Source: Myxococcota bacterium (lineage in GTDB: Bacteria; Myxococcota_A; UBA9160; PR03). Taken from it: DNA of 22,477 bases. Positions within the stretch are counted from its first letter, which is position 1. The number at the start of each line of letters is the position of its first letter. Positions 1 through 8,658 of the stretch are shown here, piece after piece. The notes under the pieces are model-generated. The model did no database searches. It was not told the origin of the DNA and was given only the letters and a program-made list of their open reading frames with translations. Location: contig JASJBO010000036.1 of assembly GCA_030066475.1 (NCBI GenBank), positions 1-22,477 on the forward strand. Reading direction: 5' to 3'. The position numbers were made by a program, and so were the translations under genes.

Positions 1-1
1 T

Positions 2-3000
2 GGCGGCGGGCGCGGCATCCGCGTGGTCCAGGAGCCGGGTGCTCTGGCCGCCGCGTTCGAGAGCGCCTCGGCCGAGGCGCTCGCCGCCTTCGGAGACGGC
101 CGGCTCTTCCTCGAGCGGCGCGCCGACGCCGCGCGCCACGTCGAGGTGCAGGTGGTCGCCGACGCGCACGGCACGGTGTGGACGCTGGGCGCGCGCGACT
201 GCTCGGTGCAGCGCCGGCACCAGAAGGTGCTGGAGGAGACGCCGCCGCCGGGCCTCGCACCCGAGACGGTGGGCGCGCTCGAGGCCGCCGCCGCGCGGCT
301 GGCGGCCCAGGTCGGCTACACCGGGGTCGGGACGGTCGAGTTCCTGGTGCGCGGCGACGCGTTCTGGTTCCTCGAGGTGAACCCGCGCCTGCAGGTCGAG
401 CACGGCATCACCGAGGAGCTGTACGGCTTCGACCTGGTGCACGCGCAGATCCGCATCGCGCGCGGCGAGCCGCTCGGTTCCACGCCACCGGTGGCCGGGC
501 GCGTCGGCCACGCCATCGAGGCGCGCGTCTGCGCCGAGGACCCGGAGGCCGACCACCTGCCGGCGCCCGGCCGCGTGGTGCGCTTCGAGCCGGCGCTCGG
601 ACCGGGCGTGCGGGTCGACACCGGCGTGGCGTCCGGCGTGTCGGTGCCGCCCGACTTCGACTCGCTGATCGCCAAGGTGATCGCCACCGGCGCGACCCGC
701 GAGCAGGCACGCGCGCGTCTGGTCGCCGCGCTCGCCGACTTCGAGCTGGTGGTGGCCGGCGGCGCGACCAACAAGGGCGCGCTGCTCGAGCTGCTCGAGG
801 CGCCGGACTTCCGCGCCGGCGGTGTCGACACCGGCTGGCTCGATCGCGGCGGCGCCGGCCGCCCCGCGGTCGCGCCGCTGGCGGTCGAGGCGCTGCTGGC
901 GGCCGCGGTGATCTCGTACCGAGACGCCCGCGCCCTGGCGCGGCGGCGCTTCTTCGCCGATCCCACCCACCCCACGCGCGAGCGCATCCCGGGCTCCGAG
1001 GGCCTGCGCGTGGTGCTGTCGCGCGGCGCCGCGCGCCACGAGCTGCGCGTCTACGCGGTGGACGCGACGAGCTATCGGGTCGACCAGAACGGCCGCTCGA
1101 TCGTCGTGGGCTGGCGTCAGGACGGCGCCGACGGCGCCATCCTGAGCTGCGGCGGCCGCTCGCATCACGTGTTGTACGACGCCAGCGGCCCGGGGCTGCG
1201 CATCGAGGTCGACGGCCGCCCGCACCGCTTCGGCGACGAGAGCGCCGGCCAGCTGCGCGCCGCGGCACCGGGCGTGGTGATCTCGATCGACGTGGCGCCG
1301 GGCGACCGCGTCGAGGCCGGCGCCGCGGTGGGCGTGGTCGAGGCGATGAAGATGGAGGCGGCGCTGTGCGCGCCGGTCGGCGGCGTGGTGCGCGAGGTGC
1401 ACGCGCGCGCGGGCCTGCAGGTCGCCGCGGGCGACCTGCTGCTGGTGATCGACGCCAGCGAGGGCGAAGCCACGGGGCCGAGGGATGCGCCGCTGGCGCT
1501 GCCGGAGCTGCCCAACCCGCTCGACCTGCTGCTCGGCGGGGGCGACGACCCGCTCGCCACGGCGGCGCGAGCGCCGGCGGACGAGTGGCGTGCGGCGGTG
1601 GCGGCGCTGCGCGCCGAGCTGCGGCGCATCTGGCTCGGCTGGGACGTGGACGCCCGGCGCGTCGACCGGGTGGCTGCACTGCTCGAGGCGCCGGTGACCG
1701 CCGAGCTGTCCGAGGCGCTGCGCTGGGGGCTGGCCGAGCTGCGCCACGAGCTCGCCGTGGTCGCCGACGTCGAGCAGCTCTTCGTGCGCGCGCCGCGCTA
1801 CTCGGTGTCGGGCGAGCTGGGCGCCTCGAACCACACCCAGCTGCGCGGCTTCCTGCGCCGGCTGCGCACTGGCGGCGCCGGCAGCGATCCCGAGTTCCTG
1901 GCGCTGCTCGGCAAGGCGCTCGCGCACTACGGCGTGCACGACCTGGAGGCCAGCGAGGACCTGGAGCGCGCGGTGCTGCGCCTGCTCTCGGTGCAGCTCG
2001 AGTCCGGCGCGCGCCACCGGCTGGTGCTGGCGGCCGTGCGCCACGTGCAGGCGCTGGCGCGCACCGGCATCCACCTGGGCGACGACCGTCCGCTCGAAGA
2101 GGCGCTGCGCCGGCTGGCCGGGATGCGCGGCCGCGTCTCCAACGCGCTGGCCGACGCGGCGCTCGAGGCGGCCTACGCGATCTTCGAGCGGCCCATCGTC
2201 GAGGCCGAGGCCCGGCGGACCGCGAAGGAGGTGGAGGCCTGGCTCGCCGCCGCCGAGCACATCCCGACGCCGCCGCCGGCCGAGGTGCTGCTGCACCTGG
2301 CCGAGGCGCCGGCGGCGGTGTTCGAGCGGGTGCGGCCCTGGCTGCTGGACGACGACGAGCTGCGCCGCTCGCTCGCCGTCGTGGCCCACCTGCGCCGGCT
2401 GTACGCGCCGTGTCTGGCCACGGTGCACAGCTCGGCGGTGCTGCGCGGAGTGAGCGTCGAGCGCATCGAGCTGGCCGACCGGCGCGTGGTGATCGGCACC
2501 GCTGCCATCCCGGGCGAGCTGGCGCGCGCGCTCGACTGCCTGGCCCGCGGCGCGCGCGCGGCCGCGCTCGACCGCGCCGAGCCGTGCGTCCACGCGCTCG
2601 AGCTGCTGGTGCCGGTGGCCGACGCGGCGGCGGCCGAAGCGGCGTGCGAGCACGTGCGCGCCGAGCTCGCCGATCCGCTCGGTGAGGATCTCTTCAGCGA
2701 ACGAGTGCACGTGAGCCTGGTGCCCCCGAGCGGGCCAGCCACGAACCTGGTGTACGAGCGCGGCGACGAGGGTCTGGTGGAGCGCACCGATCTGCACGGC
2801 CTGCACGCCGAGACCGCCGCGCGCATCGACCTGGGCCGGCTGGCCGGCTTCGAGCTCGAGCGCCTGACCGGGCGCGAGGACCTGCACGTCTTCCACCTGC
2901 GCCACCGCGAGGTGGAGGGCGACGAGCGGCTGTTCGTGCTGGCCGACGTGCGCGGGCGCTCGCCCGACGGCGGCGCCGAGGCGAGCCTGCACCTGCCCGC

Positions 3001-5080
3001 GTTCGAGCGCGCCTTCTTCGAGGCCACGCGCGCCCTGCGCCGCGCGCTGCGCCGGCGCGACCCGCAGCGGCGCATGCACTGGAACCGCATCGCCCTGTTC
3101 GCGGCGCCGCCGGTCTTCCTGGAGCGCGACACCGTGGCCGGCATCTCGCGGCGGCTGGCGCCGGCCACGCGCCACCTCGGGCTCGAGAAGGTCGTGGTGC
3201 GGCTGCGCGTGCTCGACCGCGACGCGCCCGCCGCACCGCCGCGCGAGCTCGAGATCGTGATCGCCGACCCCACCGGCAGCCGCATGGAGATCGAGTGGCG
3301 CCGCCCGCACCACGAGCTGCTCCACCCGGCCAGCGACTACGAGCGGCGCGTCGTCTCGGCCCGGCGCCGCGGTCACGTCTATCCCTACGAGATCGTGCGC
3401 ATGCTCACCGGCGCGGGCCGCGGCGGCGCCGACGCCTCGGCGGCGGCGGCGGACGACACCGCGCTGCCGCCGGCCACCTTCGAGGAGTACGACCTCGACC
3501 CCGAGGCGCCGCGGCCGGTGGCCGTGAGCGCGGGGGGCCGGCCGTACGGCGAGAACCGCAGCGGCGTGGTGTTCGGGATCATCACCTCGATCACCGACAA
3601 GGCGCCCGAGGGCATGCGGCGCGTGCTGGTGCTGTCGGACCCGACGCGCGGCATGGGCTCGCTGGCCGCACCCGAGTGCGACCGGCTGGTGGCGGCGATC
3701 GATCTCGCCGAGCAGCTCGGGCTGCCGGTCGAGTGGGTGCCGGTGTCGAGCGGTGCGCGCATCGAGATGCAGAGCGGCACCGAGAACCTCGACGCCACCG
3801 CGCGCGTGGTGCGACGGATCGTCACCTTCACGCGCGCGGGCGGCGTGATCCACGTGATCGTGCACGGCGTGAACGTGGGCGCCCAGAGCTACTTCGACGC
3901 GCTCGCCACCATGCTCCAGCACACGCGTGGCGCGCTGATCATGACGCCGGGCGGCTCGATGGTGCTGACCGGCCGTGCCGCGCTCGAGGCCTCGGGCGCC
4001 ATCGCCGCCGAGGACGAGACCGGGATTGGCGGCTTCGAGCGCGTGATGGGTCCCAACGGCGAGGCGCAGTACTACGCCCGCGACCTGCACGACGCCTATC
4101 GGATCCTCTACGCGCACTACCGGTTCAGCTACGTCGCGCCCGGCGAGGTCGGCCCGCGCCCGCACCCCACGCGCGACCCGGCCGAGCGCGCCGTCACCGG
4201 GTTCGCCACCGAGCCCGAAGAGGGCCACGAGTTCGAGAGCGTGGGCGGGATCTTCGACGCCGAGCGCAACCGCGAGCGCAAGCGCCCCTTCGCGATGCGT
4301 CAGCTGATGCGCGCCGTGGTCGACGCCGACGGCGGCCACCTCGAGCGCTGGCGCTCGTGGGCCGGCGCACAGACGGCCGTGGTGTGGGACGCGCACCTGG
4401 GTGGCCACGCGGTGACGCTCGTCGGGATCGAGAGCCGCAACCTGCCGCGCGAGGGCCACCGCCCCGGCGACGGCCCCGCCGAGTGGACTGGTGGCACGCT
4501 GTTCCCGCTCTCGTCGCGCAAGGTGGCGCGCGCGCTCGACGCGGCCAGCGGCAACCGGCCGGTGGTGGTGCTTGCGAACCTGAGTGGCTTCGACGGCTCG
4601 CCCGAGTCGCTGCGCCGCCTCCAGCTCGAGTACGGCGCCGAGATCGCGCGCGCCGTGGTGGAGTTCTCGGGCCCGCTGCTCTTCACCGTGGTGTCGCGCT
4701 ACCACGGCGGCGCCTACGTGGTGTTCTCGCGCGCGCTCAACGACGAGCTGCGCGCCTTCGCGCTCGAGGGCTCGTTCGCCTCGGTGATCGGTGGCTCGGC
4801 CGCCGCCAAGGTGGTGCTGCAGCGCGAGGTGCGCGCGCGCGCCGCCGCCGACCCGCGCGCCGAGCGCCTGCGCGCCGAGGCCGCCGCCGCCGGCGACCCC
4901 GACGCGACCTGGCAGGAGCTGCTGCTCGAGAAGCAGGCCGAGCTGGCCGCCGAGTTCGACGCCGTCCACAGCGTCGAGCGCGCGCGCGAGGTGGGCTCGG
5001 TGGAGCAGATCCTGGCGCCCGCGCGGCTGCGCCCGCACCTGATCGCGGCGCTCGACGGGGCGCGGGGGAAGGCGCGCTAG
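2..5080 (+). CDS. Fused multidomain acyl-CoA (acetyl/propionyl-CoA) carboxylase, 5'-truncated by the window edge
   Basis: The frame is open from base 2 (GGGRGIRVV, the end of the ATP-grasp glycine loop), so the true start lies upstream. Domain order: biotin carboxylase (2 to ~960; RDCSVQRRHQKVLEE and NPRLQVEHGITEE motifs); biotinyl carrier domain (~1260-1470) with the EAMKMEA biotinylation motif, acceptor Lys codon at 1349-1351; a long helical central region (~1500-3400) resembling the linker/central part of eukaryotic-type ACC; and carboxyltransferase N and C lobes (~3540-5030; ENRSGVVFG, IMTPGGSMVLTG, ANLSGFDGSPESL, SRYHGGAYVVFS). The family transfers CO2 from bicarbonate to biotin using ATP, then to an acyl-CoA, in the cytosol. 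Having all activities in one chain contrasts with the multi-subunit AccABCD enzyme. Similar bacterial proteins are often annotated as fused acetyl/propionyl-CoA carboxylase. The acyl-CoA substrate cannot be read from the sequence; malonyl-CoA supply or propionyl-CoA carboxylation are both possible. Confidence 0.93.
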   Translation, partial: GGGRGIRVVQEPGALAAAFESASAEALAAFGDGRLFLERRADAARHVEVQVVADAHGTVWTLGARDCSVQRRHQKVLEETPPPGLAPETVGALEAAAARLAAQVGYTGVGTVEFLVRGDAFWFLEVNPRLQVEHGITEELYGFDLVHAQIRIARGEPLGSTPPVAGRVGHAIEARVCAEDPEADHLPAPGRVVRFEPALGPGVRVDTGVASGVSVPPDFDSLIAKVIATGATREQARARLVAALADFELVVAGGATNKGALLELLEAPDFRAGGVDTGWLDRGGAGRPAVAPLAVEALLAAAVISYRDARALARRRFFADPTHPTRERIPGSEGLRVVLSRGAARHELRVYAVDATSYRVDQNGRSIVVGWRQDGADGAILSCGGRSHHVLYDASGPGLRIEVDGRPHRFGDESAGQLRAAAPGVVISIDVAPGDRVEAGAAVGVVEAMKMEAALCAPVGGVVREVHARAGLQVAAGDLLLVIDASEGEATGPRDAPLALPELPNPLDLLLGGGDDPLATAARAPADEWRAAVAALRAELRRIWLGWDVDARRVDRVAALLEAPVTAELSEALRWGLAELRHELAVVADVEQLFVRAPRYSVSGELGASNHTQLRGFLRRLRTGGAGSDPEFLALLGKALAHYGVHDLEASEDLERAVLRLLSVQLESGARHRLVLAAVRHVQALARTGIHLGDDRPLEEALRRLAGMRGRVSNALADAALEAAYAIFERPIVEAEARRTAKEVEAWLAAAEHIPTPPPAEVLLHLAEAPAAVFERVRPWLLDDDELRRSLAVVAHLRRLYAPCLATVHSSAVLRGVSVERIELADRRVVIGTAAIPGELARALDCLARGARAAALDRAEPCVHALELLVPVADAAAAEAACEHVRAELADPLGEDLFSERVHVSLVPPSGPATNLVYERGDEGLVERTDLHGLHAETAARIDLGRLAGFELERLTGREDLHVFHLRHREVEGDERLFVLADVRGRSPDGGAEASLHLPAFERAFFEATRALRRALRRRDPQRRMHWNRIALFAAPPVFLERDTVAGISRRLAPATRHLGLEKVVVRLRVLDRDAPAAPPRELEIVIADPTGSRMEIEWRRPHHELLHPASDYERRVVSARRRGHVYPYEIVRMLTGAGRGGADASAAAADDTALPPATFEEYDLDPEAPRPVAVSAGGRPYGENRSGVVFGIITSITDKAPEGMRRVLVLSDPTRGMGSLAAPECDRLVAAIDLAEQLGLPVEWVPVSSGARIEMQSGTENLDATARVVRRIVTFTRAGGVIHVIVHGVNVGAQSYFDALATMLQHTRGALIMTPGGSMVLTGRAALEASGAIAAEDETGIGGFERVMGPNGEAQYYARDLHDAYRILYAHYRFSYVAPGEVGPRPHPTRDPAERAVTGFATEPEEGHEFESVGGIFDAERNRERKRPFAMRQLMRAVVDADGGHLERWRSWAGAQTAVVWDAHLGGHAVTLVGIESRNLPREGHRPGDGPAEWTGGTLFPLSSRKVARALDAASGNRPVVVLANLSGFDGSPESLRRLQLEYGAEIARAVVEFSGPLLFTVVSRYHGGAYVVFSRALNDELRAFALEGSFASVIGGSAAAKVVLQREVRARAAADPRAERLRAEAAAAGDPDATWQELLLEKQAELAAEFDAVHSVERAREVGSVEQILAPARLRPHLIAALDGARGKAR

Positions 5081-5093
5081 CGCATACGCGCCT
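5070..5093 (+). terminator. Possible hairpin over the carboxylase stop codon
   Basis: AGGCGCG (5070-5076) pairs with CGCGCCT (5087-5093) around a 10-base loop that contains the TAG stop. The palindrome GCGCTAGCGC (5074-5083) offers an alternative fold. No T-run follows, so it is not a classical intrinsic terminator. In GC-rich DNA such pairings arise by chance, so the call is weak. Confidence 0.25.
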
Positions 5094-5128
5094 ATCCTCG
5101 ACCTCACCTCGCCGCGGCCCTCGCGACC

Positions 5129-5353
5129 ATGCTCCTGGCTGCCTGTGCCTCGGCCCCGTCGCATCCCGACGATCACGCCCACCATCACGGCTCGGACGGA
5201 CACGCGACCGGCCTCGCTCGCGCGGTCGATGATCCCGATGATCCCGGCTCCGCCGGTCTACGCGTAGGTCGAGAGCAACAAGCGTGCCAGGCGTTCGGGC
5301 ATCCGCTCGCTCGGGTGAACGGCTGGTCCCCGTTTCCCTGGCTCGCTCAATAG
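5129..5353 (+). pseudogene. His-rich lipoprotein N-terminal fragment (probable gene remnant)
   Basis: The frame reads an Ala/Leu-rich segment ending in a lipobox (LLAAC), followed by a His/Asp-rich tether (HPDDHAHHHGSDGH) and a DDPDDP stretch. That is what the first ~45 residues of an exported lipoprotein look like. The only ATG (5129) lies inside the hydrophobic segment; upstream in the same frame it reads PRPHLAAALAT with no start codon back to the carboxylase TAG. The charged N-region of a signal peptide is therefore missing. After about base 5250 the sequence no longer looks like a folded domain, and the frame closes at 5353, overlapping the last bases of the opposite-strand KAP gene. I read this as the stump of a lipoprotein gene. 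Some secreted methyltransferase-like lipoproteins have a similar His-rich leader, but the remnant is too short to assign. The rest of 5081-5346 shows nothing else. Confidence 0.35.
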
Positions 5354-8300
5354 GCGAACGTGAAGCGCTCCACCCGGTTCAGCCACTCGGACATGGCTGA
5401 GAGCGAGAGCGCCTGCATGCTCGGGTCGACCTCCGAGAACTCGCGGAGGCGTTCCAAGTCCTCGCCGAGCAGCCTGGACTGCGCTTGGGATTCGAGGGCC
5501 TTCGACTGGACGACCTGCAGCCATTCGGCGGCCTCATCGGCTGCGGCAGTTCGCTCGACCAGCTCCAGGATCTCCGGTGCGAGATCCGGGCACTCGAGCA
5601 CGGCGGCGAGCAGCATCGCGACCTCTCGATGGGCGCCGCCCGGGCTGGCCGCGAAGGCCTCGATCTCGGAGTCCGGGATGGTCGCGCGCAGCAACCGGTA
5701 GACGTTGACGAAGCGCTTGGACGATCTGGGCGATCGGAAGAGAGGCCCCAGGGCCTCGATGTGCTCGCGCTCGTGCGGGCTCAGCTCGAGCGACTTGGGA
5801 TTCGCGTCGAGCCCCTCCGCCTCCTCCCCGCCTTGCTCGTCGACGGCCGCCGCCACGCCGGTGGCCTCGCCTTCCTCGGCTACCTCCGGCTCGGGCTCCG
5901 GGCTCGCGGGCTCGGCTTCCTCGGGCTGCTCGCGGCGGGTCGGGAGGATCCCCAGGTCCCGGAGCCATGCGGCCGCCCTCTCGACGATGGAGCGCTTCGG
6001 CTCCGCCTCGTCCGACCCGGCATCGGCCGCTTCGACCTGCGGCTGGTCCGTGGCCTGCGTCGTCTCGACGCCGGGCCCCTGCTCGTGTTCGTGATGCGAA
6101 GACGGTGGACTCTCGGCCCGAGTCGGCTCGGTGCGTTCGACCAGGTCCCGCATGTACTCCTTGCTCGCCTTGGGACGCATGGCGGGCACGGAGTAGGGGA
6201 TCTGGAAGATCTTCTCGAGATAGTCGCGGGGCGTCGCCATGTAGGTGCCGCCGAAGCGATCGTCGCTGCTGTCGCCGGACTGGGACGACGACTCGCCCTC
6301 GACCTCCTCCTCCTGCGCTGCCCGCATCCTCTGGCGGTCGGGATCGAGGAGCATGTCCGGGTAGTGCGACTTGAGCGCGCTCAGCAGCCAGCGCGGGTCG
6401 ACGGCCACGACGACCACGAAGAGGTCGAAGGCGAGCAGGAGGTGCACCGCCTGGAGGACCTCGACGACGCGCCGGGGCTCGCAGCGGTCGAGGTCGTCGA
6501 TGTAGAGGACGATCCGATCGGGAGGGGGCGGCCCTGCACCGGCTTCGGGTCGGGCCTTCTTCGCCTCCGCGGCCTCGATGCTCTGGATGTGGTCCGCCAG
6601 CGCACCGAAGTCGCGCCGGATCTGCGCGATCAGCCCCTCGGACTGCCGGTAGGGCGAGTCGCTGGCGGTGCGGCTCTGGATCAGCTCCCGAAGCTGACGC
6701 TGAGGGGCCAGAGATGCGATCTCGAGGGCGAGCGACCGTCGCCTGCTCTCGAGCTCCTGACGGCGCATGGAGGCAGCGGACGAACGCTGCTTGTAGGGCT
6801 CGAGCTGCTCGTCCGCATCTCCGGCAGGATCGACCTCCACGGCTTCGGCCTCCACCCGCTCGGCCTCGTCGACGAGGTCCGAGGCCCTTCCCAGCGCGGT
6901 CCAGGCGGCACGAATCGAAGGGGCTTGCAGGAGTGCCAGCAGGCCGGTCGGCAGCGCCGCCAGGCCCTTGCTGGCTGCGGGCAGCACGCTCTGCACCAGC
7001 GCGATGCCCTGATCGGTGAACGCCGCGCTCGTCACCGCGACGAGCACGAGGAAGAGGAGGCCCTTCGGCCGGATGAAGACCCGGCGCAGGTGCCGGATCA
7101 GGCGACCGGGGGCGCTGAGCCGCTTCCGCAGATCGACCTGGAGCTGTGCGAGCTCCTTCTCGGTCGACAGACCGAGTCGCTCGGCCACCTGCATGAGCGT
7201 CGAAGCGAGCTGCTCCTGGACGCGCGCCCGCTCGTGCTCCTCCCTCGCCTTCTCGAGTGCGCTCGCGGCGGCCGCCTCCTCTTCCTCCGCCTCTCGAATC
7301 AGCTCCCCGTAGGTCTTGAGCTGTTTCACCAGCTGGTCGCGACGCTGGGCCGGCGTCATCGAGAGCTGCAGGTGATTGGCGACGCCGTCGAGGATCCCGT
7401 TCACCAGGCTCGCCCAGAGGTTGGCGTCCGCGTAGTGCCAGGCGTTGAAACGGATGTGCAGGTCGCGCTGACAGAAGGCGGTCGGCCTGCCAGCGACCGT
7501 CGCCGCACGGGCGGCGTTGCAGAACCGCTCGACGTGGCGCTGAACCAGGCTCATGAAGAAGCTCTTGCCCGAGCCCCAGCCACCGAAGAGGCCGATGGCG
7601 AGCGGCGGAGCCAGGTTCTGGCTGGCGATCAGCGCCGCCATGGCCTTGGCGTCCACCTCCACGCCGAGCTTGTCCTGGCCCGTCGCCGCGTCGGCCAGGA
7701 AGGTCGAGACGTTCGGGTCCTCCGCAGCCGGCGTCTTTCTTTCGTCCACGACGTGGGAGCCAGGAGAGAGGAATCGGTCCAGTGCGACCGCCGCAGCCGC
7801 ATCGGGCACCGCCCGCATTCCGGCAACCAGGTCCCCGTGTTCCACCCAGTCGCGCTGCTCGGCTCGTCTGATCTCGTCGGCTTCGAGGAGGACACGCAAG
7901 GTGTGGGCAGAGAGGCGGGGGATGAAGTCCACCGTGTCATAGCTGGCGTAGTCGAGCGCCGGAAGGCGGTCGGGATCGTTCCCCAGCGCCCGCCATAGCT
8001 GGCCGAGGTAGTCGGCGCGCCTGCCCTCGCGTCCGCTGATGCTCTTCAGATCTCGGGCCAGATCGCTCTGCGGGTTCGACGCCAGCCCCATCACCAGCTG
8101 GGCGAGGTGAACGACCGTGTCTCCCATCGCGTCCGCGATCTGCCTCGCCCCGTCGAGGGCGCGCCGCGACGAGATCGAGACGGGCGGCTGGAGCAGGAGT
8201 GGTCGGGGCGGCGGCTCTCCACCGACCAGCTCGATGAGCGGAGCCAGCAGGCTCACCTCCGCGTCAGTCACGGCGAAGTTGGTGCCCTGCGGCGACTTGA

Positions 8301-8658
8301 GGATCGACAGCTTGCGCAGACCGCTACTTGCGCTGAGCCTCTTGGCTTCGACCGGACGCGCGAAGCGCTTCACGACCTGCACTGGCACCCGCTCGGCGCC
8401 AGCGGCATCGCGAATCACCAGCCCCCAGCCCCAGATTCCTCTCTCCGGGGCGGCCTCATCCCTCGCCTTCACCTTCCCCTTCGCGCGCCAGAGGAAGACG
8501 TAGTCGCCCGCCCGAATCTCCTGCTTGAAGCGGCTCACCTGCCAGCTCGTGACGAACCCGGGCTCGAGTCGATTGCCTTCGAGCAGGTCGTAGCGATCCG
8601 GCGTGCTCTGGAAGATCCAGAAGCGGGGTCTCCACTCGTCCGGGATCTTGGGGATCAC
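5347..8658 (-). CDS. EVE-domain / Clp_N-like / KAP-family P-loop NTPase, membrane-associated (candidate antiviral)
   Basis: A 1103-residue protein. Residues ~11-145 look like an EVE (PUA-like) domain: RFWIFQSTPDRYDL, IRAGDYVFLWRA, GIWGWGLVI. Residues ~165-300 form two helical units resembling the Clp N-terminal repeat (RRALDGARQIADAMGD...VHLAQLVMGL; PRLSAHTLRVLLEADEI...VEHGDLVAGM). The KAP NTPase follows: Walker A GGWGSGKS (359-366), IRFNAWHYAD (402-411), a charged coiled coil (~440-515), two hydrophobic segments (~532-555, ~564-579), a second helical stretch (~590-660), and Walker B IVLYIDDLDRCEP (716-728). Two acidic, low-complexity inserts (~780-800, ~845-955) precede a C-terminal SPRSSKRFVNVYRLLR motif typical of KAP proteins. 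The start is GTG at 8658 with GAGGAG six bases upstream; an in-frame TAG lies further up and no ATG intervenes. No same-strand partner gene adjoins it. KAP proteins include PifA, the F-plasmid phage-exclusion protein, and EVE domains bind modified bases; a defence role is inference. Confidence 0.88.
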   Translation of the reverse strand: MIPKIPDEWRPRFWIFQSTPDRYDLLEGNRLEPGFVTSWQVSRFKQEIRAGDYVFLWRAKGKVKARDEAAPERGIWGWGLVIRDAAGAERVPVQVVKRFARPVEAKRLSASSGLRKLSILKSPQGTNFAVTDAEVSLLAPLIELVGGEPPPRPLLLQPPVSISSRRALDGARQIADAMGDTVVHLAQLVMGLASNPQSDLARDLKSISGREGRRADYLGQLWRALGNDPDRLPALDYASYDTVDFIPRLSAHTLRVLLEADEIRRAEQRDWVEHGDLVAGMRAVPDAAAAVALDRFLSPGSHVVDERKTPAAEDPNVSTFLADAATGQDKLGVEVDAKAMAALIASQNLAPPLAIGLFGGWGSGKSFFMSLVQRHVERFCNAARAATVAGRPTAFCQRDLHIRFNAWHYADANLWASLVNGILDGVANHLQLSMTPAQRRDQLVKQLKTYGELIREAEEEEAAAASALEKAREEHERARVQEQLASTLMQVAERLGLSTEKELAQLQVDLRKRLSAPGRLIRHLRRVFIRPKGLLFLVLVAVTSAAFTDQGIALVQSVLPAASKGLAALPTGLLALLQAPSIRAAWTALGRASDLVDEAERVEAEAVEVDPAGDADEQLEPYKQRSSAASMRRQELESRRRSLALEIASLAPQRQLRELIQSRTASDSPYRQSEGLIAQIRRDFGALADHIQSIEAAEAKKARPEAGAGPPPPDRIVLYIDDLDRCEPRRVVEVLQAVHLLLAFDLFVVVVAVDPRWLLSALKSHYPDMLLDPDRQRMRAAQEEEVEGESSSQSGDSSDDRFGGTYMATPRDYLEKIFQIPYSVPAMRPKASKEYMRDLVERTEPTRAESPPSSHHEHEQGPGVETTQATDQPQVEAADAGSDEAEPKRSIVERAAAWLRDLGILPTRREQPEEAEPASPEPEPEVAEEGEATGVAAAVDEQGGEEAEGLDANPKSLELSPHEREHIEALGPLFRSPRSSKRFVNVYRLLRATIPDSEIEAFAASPGGAHREVAMLLAAVLECPDLAPEILELVERTAAADEAAEWLQVVQSKALESQAQSRLLGEDLERLREFSEVDPSMQALSLSAMSEWLNRVERFTFAY

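Noticed and set aside
178..5232. Long alternative frames (835 and 645 codons plus strand, others minus strand) within the carboxylase gene
   Set aside because: Arg/Ala/Gly-rich translations with no motifs; they mirror the high-GC codon pattern of the real gene.
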